This document shows, piece by piece, positions 1-6,610 of a stretch of 36,736 bases of DNA. The notes below the pieces were generated by a model. The model saw nothing but the letters and a program-made list of their open reading frames with translations. It was not told the origin of the DNA and made no database searches. Within the stretch, counting starts at the first letter, position 1; every line of letters begins with the position of its first letter. A program made the translations under genes and the position numbers. This DNA comes from Terriglobia bacterium (GTDB lineage: Bacteria; Acidobacteriota; Terriglobia; UBA7540): NCBI GenBank assembly GCA_020073545.1, contig JAIQEZ010000037.1, positions 1-36,736 on the forward strand. Reading direction: 5' to 3'.

Positions 1-294
1 ATTCAAACCCTCGAACAGTTGGGTCTGCCCAAAAGCCTCCGGGAAGTCTGCATGAATGAACGGGGTTTAGTTTTGGTGACCGGACCCACGGGAAGCGGAA
101 AAACGACCACCCTGGCGGCCATGATCGATATCATCAATAACTCCCTCAAAGGCCACATCATTACCATCGAGGATCCTATTGAATTCATGCATGAATCAAA
201 AAAATGTTTGATGAATCAGCGGGAAGTCGGTTCCCATACCCTAAGCTTCGCGAACGCCCTTCGTGCTGCCCTGCGTGAGGACCCGGATATCATC
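1..294 (+). CDS. pilT: PilT-type twitching ATPase, internal fragment (both ends missing)
   Basis: The frame is open from base 1, so the gene begins upstream of the window; the TTG at 19 is not a real start. The translation reads like PilT, the hexameric ATPase that powers type IV pilus retraction at the inner membrane. Visible are the Walker A motif GPTGSGKT (ORF residues 22-29 counted from base 19), the Asp box IEDPIEF, the QREVG segment and the start of the ALR.ALREDPDI Walker B region. Directly after DPDII, where PilT normally continues LVGEMRD, the protein becomes a GH3 glycosidase. The Walker B end, the His box and the C-terminal domain are therefore absent, and this piece cannot be a working PilT. 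Base composition is visibly more AT-rich than the GH3 part (for example 181-235), which supports a foreign join. Confidence 0.85.
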
Positions 295-1824
295 GCTTTC
301 AATCCCTTGAACGGAGTTCCCGCTTCCGCCAACAGCTACACCATCAAGCAGATCTTGAAAGGCGAGTGGAAGTTCCAGGGCTTTGTGGTGAGCGATTGGA
401 CCTCGGTGGCAGAACTGATCCCGCACGGAATCGCTCTGGACGGCGAGACGGCCGCGCGCAAGGCCTTCCTGGCGGGCGTGGATATGGATATGGTAGACGG
501 GCTTTACACGAACCTCGTAAAGCTGGTGCGCTCGGGTGCGGTGCCGGAAAGCGCCGTCGATGATGCCGTGCGCCGCATTCTGCGTGTGAAGTTTGCGCTG
601 GGCTTGTTCGAGCACCCCTATGCTCCGGAAGGAAACGCTCCGGCGGACATTCCCGCTGCGAGCCGTGACCTGGCGCGCACCGTGGCGGAAGAATCGTTCG
701 TCCTGCTCAAGAACCAGGCGCTGTCAGGCGGCGCACCCACGCTGCCCATCGACTCGAATGTCCACAGCCTCGCTCTGATCGGCCCATTGGCTGACGACGC
801 GGCAGACATGTTGGGGCCGTGGGCGACGGCCCGCGCCAATGCCCAGGATGTGGTCACACTGCGGGCAGCACTGGCCGAGCGTGCCGCCACCAGCCGCTTC
901 AAGCTGGTCTACGCCCGAGGCACCGAGATTTGGGGAGACTCCGAATCCGGGTTCGCCGAAGCAGTCGACGCTGCCAGCCAGGCTGACTTGGTAGTAATGG
1001 CGCTGGGCGAGGATGACTCCTCGAGTGGCGAGGCAGGCTCGCGCGCCCACCTGGACCTTCCCGGAAATCAACAGAAGCTGCTCGAAGCTGTGGCCGCAAC
1101 CGGCAAGCCGATTGTCCTGGTCCTTTTCAACGGACACCCTCTGGCGCTGACTCCGGTGGCGCCCAGAGCAAGCGCCCTCGTGGAAGCGTGGTTTCCCGGC
1201 ACAGAGGCCGGCCCCGCGCTCGCGCGTGTGCTGTTTGGGGATACCGATTCCAGTGGGCGGCTCACGGTCAGCTTGCCTCGCGCCGTCGGCCAGGAACCGC
1301 TCTACTACAACGCCTTCAATACCGGACGCCCCGCGGAGGGCATCGACCTGAGCCATCGACCGATGAACGCCGAGGAACGCTACCACTCACGTTACTTCGA
1401 TGAGCAGAACTCCCCGTTGTTCCCCTTCGGCTTTGGGTTGTCCTATACGAAGTTCAGTTATTCGCCGCTGACGCTCAGCGCCGGGAAACTCAGCGCTTCG
1501 GAAACAAACGCGGGGAAGGCAAGGCCACTAAAGGTTTCGGCGGAAGTGAAGAACGCGGGAGACCGGCCCGGAACCGAAGTGGTGCAACTTTACATCCGCC
1601 AGCAGGGCACAAGTGTGGAACGCCCCGGGCGCGAACTCAAGGGCTTCCAGCGGGTGACGCTTGGCCCCGGCGAGTCGAAACGGGTCGAGTTCACGCTCGG
1701 CCGGGAGGAGCTGAAGTTCTGGAACCTCGAGATGAAGGATGTTCTGGAACCCGCCCGCGTGACCGTCTGGATTGCCCCCAACAGTGCGGCAGGGTCCGAG
1801 GTACAGTTCGAGATCACGAAATAA
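295..1824 (+). CDS. GH3 beta-glucosidase (BglX-like), N-terminal half missing, fused in frame to PilT fragment
   Basis: About 509 residues match the second half of BglX-type family GH3 enzymes, which hydrolyse terminal beta-D-glucosides or beta-xylosides, usually in the periplasm. In the ORF numbered from base 19, the end of the TIM barrel carries the catalytic nucleophile Asp126 in GFVVSDW. The alpha/beta sandwich domain carries the likely acid/base Glu338 in SGEAGSRAHLDLP. A C-terminal fibronectin-III-like domain (VKNAGDRPGTEVVQLY to about residue 595) closes the protein. A full BglX is about 750 residues, so roughly the first 250 residues, including signal peptide and most of the barrel, are lost at the PilT junction. 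As it stands the product would be non-functional. If the join is an assembly error, the true gene is a normal GH3 enzyme that may belong with the glycosidases further right. Confidence 0.85.
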   Translation, partial: AFNPLNGVPASANSYTIKQILKGEWKFQGFVVSDWTSVAELIPHGIALDGETAARKAFLAGVDMDMVDGLYTNLVKLVRSGAVPESAVDDAVRRILRVKFALGLFEHPYAPEGNAPADIPAASRDLARTVAEESFVLLKNQALSGGAPTLPIDSNVHSLALIGPLADDAADMLGPWATARANAQDVVTLRAALAERAATSRFKLVYARGTEIWGDSESGFAEAVDAASQADLVVMALGEDDSSSGEAGSRAHLDLPGNQQKLLEAVAATGKPIVLVLFNGHPLALTPVAPRASALVEAWFPGTEAGPALARVLFGDTDSSGRLTVSLPRAVGQEPLYYNAFNTGRPAEGIDLSHRPMNAEERYHSRYFDEQNSPLFPFGFGLSYTKFSYSPLTLSAGKLSASETNAGKARPLKVSAEVKNAGDRPGTEVVQLYIRQQGTSVERPGRELKGFQRVTLGPGESKRVEFTLGREELKFWNLEMKDVLEPARVTVWIAPNSAAGSEVQFEITK

Positions 1825-1922
1825 GCGCGAGCTCCTACGCGTGCGGAGCAGCGGGTGGGGGCGCGAGTTCACATCGCCAACCCGCGTGGTGGTGGCCTCT
1901 CCACGGGCTGAAGGCGTAATTC

Positions 1923-2597
1923 TCACTTAAACCGGAAAACCAAACCTGCGCTAGGAACGATGTTGTGGCTGGTTCCCGTGATGAAGCTGGGCTGTCCTGC
2001 CAGGTAATCCCTGAATTCCAGTCGCAAGGCGAGGTGCCGGTGGAAGACGATGTCCGTGCCGCCTCCAAAATTCCAAACGAACTGATAGCCGTTGTTCGTG
2101 TTGAATGGGTAGGTTCCAGGAAAGACCGCGACGGTGCCCAGCGTGGGGCCACTGAAGCGGTTGAGGCCCAATCCAGCAGTCGTGAATGGCTGGATGGGAG
2201 TCTTGGCCCAGAGGTAGCGCACGTAATTAAAGGAGACGAGGTCGACGCGTTTGTAGAGGGGGCCCGACGTCAGCGTCCCTTGCTGAATGGAGAATTGGTT
2301 AGGGCTGAAGGAATAGCTCGCTTCCAGGGCATTACGCGGCGTGAAGCGGAAGTGCGCCCCTGCGGTCAAGCGCCCCGTGAAGGAGAAGGAGCTCGACGCG
2401 GCGGACCCCGCGGTGAAATCTGTGAAAGTGCAAGACCCCACGGGCGGACAGGGTATGATTCCACTTCCACCATTCAGGATAGAGCCGCCCCCTTCCGCGA
2501 ACACCTCGAAACGCGGAGGACGGTTCTGCGCGCCAGCCCAGGGGGAAATCATCAACAGGGGCAGAATCCACGGGACAGGGATTCGGATAGCTCGCAT
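1923..2597 (-). CDS. Outer-membrane beta-barrel protein (porin/OmpA-N-like), 224 aa
   Basis: The product has an N-terminal signal peptide (MRAIRIPVPWILPLLMISPWAGAQ) and alternating hydrophobic strands rich in aromatic residues and glycine. It ends in GLVFRFK, close to the usual aromatic-terminated last strand of outer-membrane barrels. I recognise the beta-barrel fold of small OMPs of about 8 strands but not a specific function. The ATG at 2597 is chosen over the upstream TTG (2612) because GGAGAGGAG lies just before it. An insert with CPPVGSC near residue 50 could form a disulfide in an extracellular loop. It is convergent with the GH3 gene (98 bp between stops) and seems monocistronic. Confidence 0.7.
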   Translation of the reverse strand: MRAIRIPVPWILPLLMISPWAGAQNRPPRFEVFAEGGGSILNGGSGIIPCPPVGSCTFTDFTAGSAASSSFSFTGRLTAGAHFRFTPRNALEASYSFSPNQFSIQQGTLTSGPLYKRVDLVSFNYVRYLWAKTPIQPFTTAGLGLNRFSGPTLGTVAVFPGTYPFNTNNGYQFVWNFGGGTDIVFHRHLALRLEFRDYLAGQPSFITGTSHNIVPSAGLVFRFK

Positions 2598-2748
2598 GCC
2601 TCTCCTCTCCAATATCTAAGCCCTTTGTACACGGGCCAACACTATTGCGGTACTCAACTGCTGAACGAGACCGTCTTTTCCGCGCGCTGGCCCTTATGAT
2701 GTTCCCTCTGCCGATGGGGTTGTCTCCAGCGTCGTCCCGCACCCCAGC

Positions 2749-3762
2749 TCAGCACTGGTTTGCGCGGCCGTTGCGGGAGAAGACGCGGCTCGTGACGTTA
2801 TCTTTCAGCAGCGTCCAAAACGAGGCGTCGAGGTAGGAGCGAATGGAGACGTAGCACTCGCCGCATTGATTCGCGGGCACCCACTTTTTGAGGATTTCTT
2901 TTTGCGAGGTGTAGGTCTGGTCGAACATTGAGCAGGCGCGGAGGCCGCCCGAGGGCGTCACCACCAGAAAGCGCCGGCCGGCCTGGCAGCCGGGGATAGT
3001 TCCATGCAGGAAGAAATCGTGAATACCTGAAAGTGTCCAGGGAGAGTTGGCGATGCGGCCGTTCCGGGCCTTGAGGGTGACGAGCTCATAGAGCGTGCGG
3101 CGCAGCAGGTTCAGGTCTTCAACCGAGCGGATGTAGTGGTCCATGCTGTGGGTGCGCAGCGGCGTGTAGGCGCTGTAGGAAATGTTCACGCCCCACTGCT
3201 TGGCGCGCTCGTAAATGTCGCGCAAAGCGGGCAGATTCTCGCGCGTGATGGCGGTGTTTAGGGCAACATCGTCGTGACCGCGCGCGGCGAGCGTGGGCAC
3301 CAGCTTCGCGAGGTGCGCGTAGAGGCCGGGGGAGCGCCGGAAGTCGTCGTGGCGCTCGTCCGGGAAATCCAGCGAAATTGAGAACTGGTTCACGCCCAGC
3401 GCCCGCAGGGCCAAATACTTCTCTTCCGTGAACAACCGTCCATTCGTCACCAGGATGGTGTAAGGCAGGCCGCTGGGTTCCTTCACGGCGCGCACGATGT
3501 CTTCAAGATCCTTGCGGAGCAGCGGCTCCCCGCCCGACAACTGCACGGCCATGGGCTTGAGCTGCGCGCGCAGCCGGCGGTAATCCGCCGCGCGCAAAAG
3601 GTCAGGCGGCTCCGGCTTGATGCCGCCCTTGTCGCAATGCTGGCAGTCTGCGGTGCAGGAATGCGTCAGCTCAAAGGAAACCACCAGCGGGCGGTCCGTG
3701 CAGAAGCTCCACGTGCCTCTGGCGATCATGCGGGCGGCGCGGGTAAAGGGAATGGTTTTCAC
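2749..3762 (-). CDS. Radical SAM protein with SPASM-like C-terminal cysteines, 337 aa
   Basis: The canonical iron-sulfur motif CTADCQHC (Cys36, Cys40, Cys43) and the GGEP motif in QLSGGEPLLR identify the radical SAM superfamily, which generates a 5'-deoxyadenosyl radical from SAM. The C-terminal third has further cysteines (GCQAGRRF, LRACSMF, NQCGECY and a terminal NQC) resembling a SPASM or twitch domain that holds auxiliary iron-sulfur clusters. Such proteins often modify peptides or cofactors, but no precursor peptide or partner enzyme is adjacent, so the substrate is unknown. It is divergent from a second radical SAM gene starting at 4313. The two share RMIA(R/K)G near the N-terminus, C.AG.R and a G-L-x3-C-S pattern, so they are probably paralogues. 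Confidence 0.8.
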   Translation of the reverse strand: MKTIPFTRAARMIARGTWSFCTDRPLVVSFELTHSCTADCQHCDKGGIKPEPPDLLRAADYRRLRAQLKPMAVQLSGGEPLLRKDLEDIVRAVKEPSGLPYTILVTNGRLFTEEKYLALRALGVNQFSISLDFPDERHDDFRRSPGLYAHLAKLVPTLAARGHDDVALNTAITRENLPALRDIYERAKQWGVNISYSAYTPLRTHSMDHYIRSVEDLNLLRRTLYELVTLKARNGRIANSPWTLSGIHDFFLHGTIPGCQAGRRFLVVTPSGGLRACSMFDQTYTSQKEILKKWVPANQCGECYVSIRSYLDASFWTLLKDNVTSRVFSRNGRANQC

Positions 3763-4312
3763 TAAGGACTCTCCGAAACAGTTTCTGGGGCCTGGGGATC
3801 TTGGACGCTGCGAGGGTCCACTGAACTACTTCCACACTTCCCGGACGATGACTGGAAGCCGTACGAGGTTCCTAGGATCGACTAGTGCCGTTCCAACTAT
3901 TTGGCGCTAACTCCTCCTCCGAGACAGGAAGTTGATTCTTGGGAATGCACCGTCTGCTTGGGAGCGACCAGTTGAAACGACACTAGCATACCCCAACCGA
4001 GGTCCCGGCGACAAGCGCAAGCTGCTCCGCGAGCTACAGTTTGTCCGATATTCCTGTGAACTGGGGTCTTTCAAGCATTGAGCGGCCAAAACCGGCACTT
4101 CAAGCGTGATTTCTAGCCATTCAAATCCTGCCTGTTGTCAGCCTTTCGGACCTCGTGTACCCTTAAGTCCCTTTGGTTTTCTCGGCTCAGGGTTCGCCCG
4201 AGACAGACGCTTCAGAAGGCCTGGAACGGCTCCTGTTGCCGCGGAGCCCGGCTACAGGCAGTTGCCGGAGCCGCCAGTTGGGAGCAGTTCCGAGCCAACC
4301 TGGGATCACACC
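3763..4312. other. Intergenic region between divergent radical SAM genes (550 bp)
   Basis: No convincing gene is present. An open frame runs upstream of the 4313 start back to 4106, but it lacks coding character and has no ribosome site. The stretch must hold the promoters of both radical SAM genes; I could not identify clear -35/-10 pairs. It contains a 17-base word (3882-3898) that recurs exactly upstream of the TPR gene at 22975-22991. Confidence 0.5.
3882..3898 (+). repeat. 17-bp exact repeat, copy 1
   Basis: The word CTAGTGCCGTTCCAACT occurs here and again at 22975-22991, both in noncoding DNA on the same strand. Flanks differ. It could be an end of a decayed mobile element, a dispersed repeat fragment or a regulator site. 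No transposase lies near either copy. Confidence 0.6.
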
Positions 4313-5341
4313 ATGAACCGACTCGCCCTGCGGCGAAAACTGCGCTTCTGGAACACGCGCCTACGCGAATGGCGCATGATTGCGAAGGGCCTCGCCTCGA
4401 AGCGCCACCCGGTGCTGGCGCATCTTATTCCCATCCGGCGCTGCAATCTCTCCTGCACTTACTGCAACGAGTTCAACGATTTCTCGAAGCCCGTTCCGCT
4501 GGAAGTGATGTTCGGCCGCGTCGATCGCCTGGCCGCGCTCGGCACGACCATTATCACCATCAGCGGAGGCGAGCCGCTCCTGCACCCGCATCTCGAGGAA
4601 ATCATCCGTCGCATTCGCCGTCACGGCATCCTGGCGGGCATGATCACCAACGGCTACTTGCTCACGCCGCAGCGCATCGAGCACCTGAACCGCGCGGGTC
4701 TCGACCACTTGCAGATTTCCATCGACAACGTGCTGCCCGACGAGGTTTCCAAAAAGAGCCTGAAGGTGCTCGACCGAAAGCTGCGCATGCTCGCGGAATA
4801 TGCGATTTTCCAGGTGAACATCAACTCGGTGCTGGGCAGCCCCGTGCGGCATCCCGAGGACGCGCTCACGGTGGCGCGACGCGCGCTCGAGCTGGGCTTC
4901 ACGAGCACGGTGGGCATCCTGCACGACCACGACGGCCAGCTTCAGCCGCTGGGCGAGCACCAGCGTGAGCTCTTCGCGCACATCATGCAGATGGGCAAGC
5001 GTTCCTACGCGCGTTTCAACCTGTTCCAGAAGAACATTTCGCAAGGCGTCCCCAACGACTGGCGCTGCCGCGCCGGCAGCCGCTATCTCTACATTTGCGA
5101 AGACGGCCTGGTGCACTACTGCTCGCAGCAGCGCGGTTTCCCCGCCATCCCCCTCGAGCGCTACACCCGCGAGCACCTCGCGCACGAATACCATACTGAG
5201 AAGCCTTGCGCCCCGCACTGCACCGTCTCCTGCGTGCAGCAAGTCGCCATGCTCGACAACTGGCGCTCGCCCCAAACCCGCCCGGCTTTTGTGCCTGTCG
5301 AGGCCCTGCTGCCCTTTCCGAACCCGCTGGGCGAAAGCTGA
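4313..5341 (+). CDS. Radical SAM protein with SPASM-like C-terminal cysteines, 342 aa
   Basis: The motif CNLSCTYC (Cys44, Cys48, Cys51) and ISGGEPLLH mark a radical SAM enzyme. C-terminal cysteines in [14 protein letters not shown] and the cluster CAPHCTVSC suggest an auxiliary cluster of SPASM or twitch type. The frame is open from 4106, but the ATG at 4313 is preferred because homology to its divergent neighbour begins there (basic N-terminus, RMIAKG at residues 21-26). No strong Shine-Dalgarno precedes it. The reaction and substrate are not known. The gene is followed by a perfect 7-bp inverted repeat directly at its stop codon. The paralogous pair may act on related substrates or as successive steps. 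Confidence 0.8.
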   Translation: MNRLALRRKLRFWNTRLREWRMIAKGLASKRHPVLAHLIPIRRCNLSCTYCNEFNDFSKPVPLEVMFGRVDRLAALGTTIITISGGEPLLHPHLEEIIRRIRRHGILAGMITNGYLLTPQRIEHLNRAGLDHLQISIDNVLPDEVSKKSLKVLDRKLRMLAEYAIFQVNINSVLGSPVRHPEDALTVARRALELGFTSTVGILHDHDGQLQPLGEHQRELFAHIMQMGKRSYARFNLFQKNISQGVPNDWRCRAGSRYLYICEDGLVHYCSQQRGFPAIPLERYTREHLAHEYHTEKPCAPHCTVSCVQQVAMLDNWRSPQTRPAFVPVEALLPFPNPLGES

Positions 5342-5363
5342 CGCGCGCGTTGCAGGCGCGCGT
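5341..5363 (+). terminator. Stem-loop at end of radical SAM gene (weak terminator candidate)
   Basis: A 7-bp GC stem (5341-5347 with 5357-5363, 9-nt loop) starts at the last base of the stop codon. There is no T-run after it, so factor-independent termination is doubtful. Confidence 0.3.
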
Positions 5364-5364
5364 C

Positions 5365-5386
5365 GTCCCCGCAGAGCGGGAATCCA
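5365..5386. repeat. REP-like dispersed palindrome (CCCGC-aga-GCGGG)
   Basis: The arms 5368-5372 and 5376-5380, followed by AATCC, give the GCGGGAATCC word also found at 31402-31411. This is the common short intergenic palindrome family of many GC-rich genomes. Confidence 0.5.
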
Positions 5387-5625
5387 GGAAAATCCCCCAG
5401 CTGTCAACCGCGCACGTGCCGGCGCAACGCTGATGCGCCGGCGCGCCGGGGTGCGGTTGCACCTGGCATGAACGAGGCGTACAATGCCCGCACCTCGAAT
5501 CCGGCGCGGATGTCGGATCCTCTCAGGGTCCGATTCTGGGCAGGACGACGCGGGCCCGGCCACAGATTGAAGAGCAGGAATTCCCGATGCGGCCATGCGC
5601 GTCGTGATGATTCGGAGGGCAGTCG

Positions 5626-5877
5626 ATGCCACACAGTATTTGGGGTTGGATTCTGGTGGGACTGATCGCAGGCTGGCTCTGCGGCAAGATCACGCGCGGG
5701 AGGGGCTTCGGCCTGATTGGCAACTTGCTGCTGGGATTAATTGGCGGAGTCGTGGGAGGTTGGCTTTTCGGGAAACTTGGCGTCGTGGCTTTCGGATTCA
5801 TCGGAAGCTTAGCCGCCGCCACCGTGGGCGCCGTCCTCCTGGTGGCAATTGCCGGCCTGTTCGGCGGGCACCACTAA
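5626..5877 (+). CDS. GlsB/YeaQ/YmgE-family small membrane protein, 83 aa
   Basis: This is a short, glycine-rich, very hydrophobic protein with about three membrane segments (WGWILVGLIAGWLCG; GLIGNLLLGLIGGVVGGWLFG; GSLAAATVGAVLLVAIAGLFG). The pattern I.GWI..GLIAG.....I....G.G...N...G..G...GG.LFG is that of the YeaQ/YmgE/GlsB family, formerly called transglycosylase-associated proteins. These are inner-membrane stress-response proteins of unclear biochemical role. Length is typical. The ATG at 5626 is preceded by GGAGGG about 8 nt upstream. It stands alone among small plus-strand genes, and nothing around it indicates a specific pathway. Confidence 0.85.
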   Translation: MPHSIWGWILVGLIAGWLCGKITRGRGFGLIGNLLLGLIGGVVGGWLFGKLGVVAFGFIGSLAAATVGAVLLVAIAGLFGGHH

Positions 5878-5928
5878 TGTCTGCAGCCACAGCGAGCGCT
5901 CTATCTCGCCCGCGCACGCGGACGGGGC

Positions 5929-5949
5929 GGGCGGACACGAGGTCCGCCC
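5929..5949. repeat. Intergenic palindrome, 8-bp stem
   Basis: GGGCGGAC (5929-5936) pairs perfectly with GTCCGCCC (5942-5949) around a 5-nt loop. It lies in a noncoding stretch between the GlsB-like and ABM genes and resembles dispersed hairpin repeats of GC-rich genomes. There is no T-run. Confidence 0.5.
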
Positions 5950-6156
5950 CTACGACTGCGAACGCTCTTCTCGCCCGCGCGCGGTCGAAGGGTCGCGGAT
6001 CCCAAAGGTCGGGTCAGTGGATACTGGCGCACGGCGGGTCAAAGGAGACTCTGGGCTCCGATCTTGCGCCCCTGCCGGGGCTGTAAAACGGCCGGCCGCA
6101 ACGGGAAGACTTTGTCAGCTGACTTCCGAACTGGGGTACTACTCTGAGGTGACAAT

Positions 6157-6447
6157 ATGTTCATAGTTATAATCTCTTTTCCACCCATCAAGCCGGGCAG
6201 AGAAGGCGAATTCGAGGAGTGGTTTGCTTCGTCAAACCAAGAGTTTTCCAAGTTCAAGGGTTTCATTAGGCGAAGGCTCTTGAAACCTACGGAGGGCGGC
6301 AACTACGCGGCTATTGTGGAGTTTGAGAATCGAGAGGCCTTCCAGGCGATGCATAGCAGCCCTGCACATGACGAAGCAGGTGTGCTTGTAAAACCCCTAT
6401 TCGACGGCCGCCCGACACCCCATTTCTTCGAGGTGGTCACCGGCTAG
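6157..6447 (+). CDS. Antibiotic biosynthesis monooxygenase (ABM)-domain protein, 96 aa
   Basis: The sequence shows the ABM ferredoxin-like alpha/beta fold: an N-terminal strand MFIVIISFPPIKPGREGEFEEWF, a middle GFIRRRLL strand, and the segment YAAIVEFENREAFQAMHSSPAHDEA. The family includes small dimeric cofactor-free monooxygenases and haem-degrading enzymes (IsdG/HmoB-like), but most members are uncharacterised. No haem-ligand pattern can be assigned with confidence. Length is normal for a single domain and there is no signal peptide, so it is cytoplasmic. It uses the ATG at 6157 after a GAGG-like site. It is separated from its neighbours by noncoding DNA and is probably monocistronic. Confidence 0.75.
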   Translation: MFIVIISFPPIKPGREGEFEEWFASSNQEFSKFKGFIRRRLLKPTEGGNYAAIVEFENREAFQAMHSSPAHDEAGVLVKPLFDGRPTPHFFEVVTG

Positions 6448-6610
6448 GGCGCAGATCATATTCCACGCCGGAGCTCATATGCTGGGGAGAAACAGCACTT
6501 CGCTCATTCCGCCTTGGGGGGTAGTTATCGCTCTTGTGAACACCGCGGCGGGTGGATGGTGGGTTCCATGATTCTCGCGAGGGCTTCAAGCCTTCCGCAT
6601 GGCTCTCGCC

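Noticed and set aside
4106-4312. N-terminal extension of the second radical SAM protein
   Set aside because: The 69 extra residues have noncoding character, and similarity to the paralogue starts at the ATG 4313.
2749-5341. Radical SAM genes as activases of the glycyl radical enzyme
   Set aside because: They carry SPASM-like extensions, lack the PflA-type layout and lie more than 30 kb from the radical enzyme gene.
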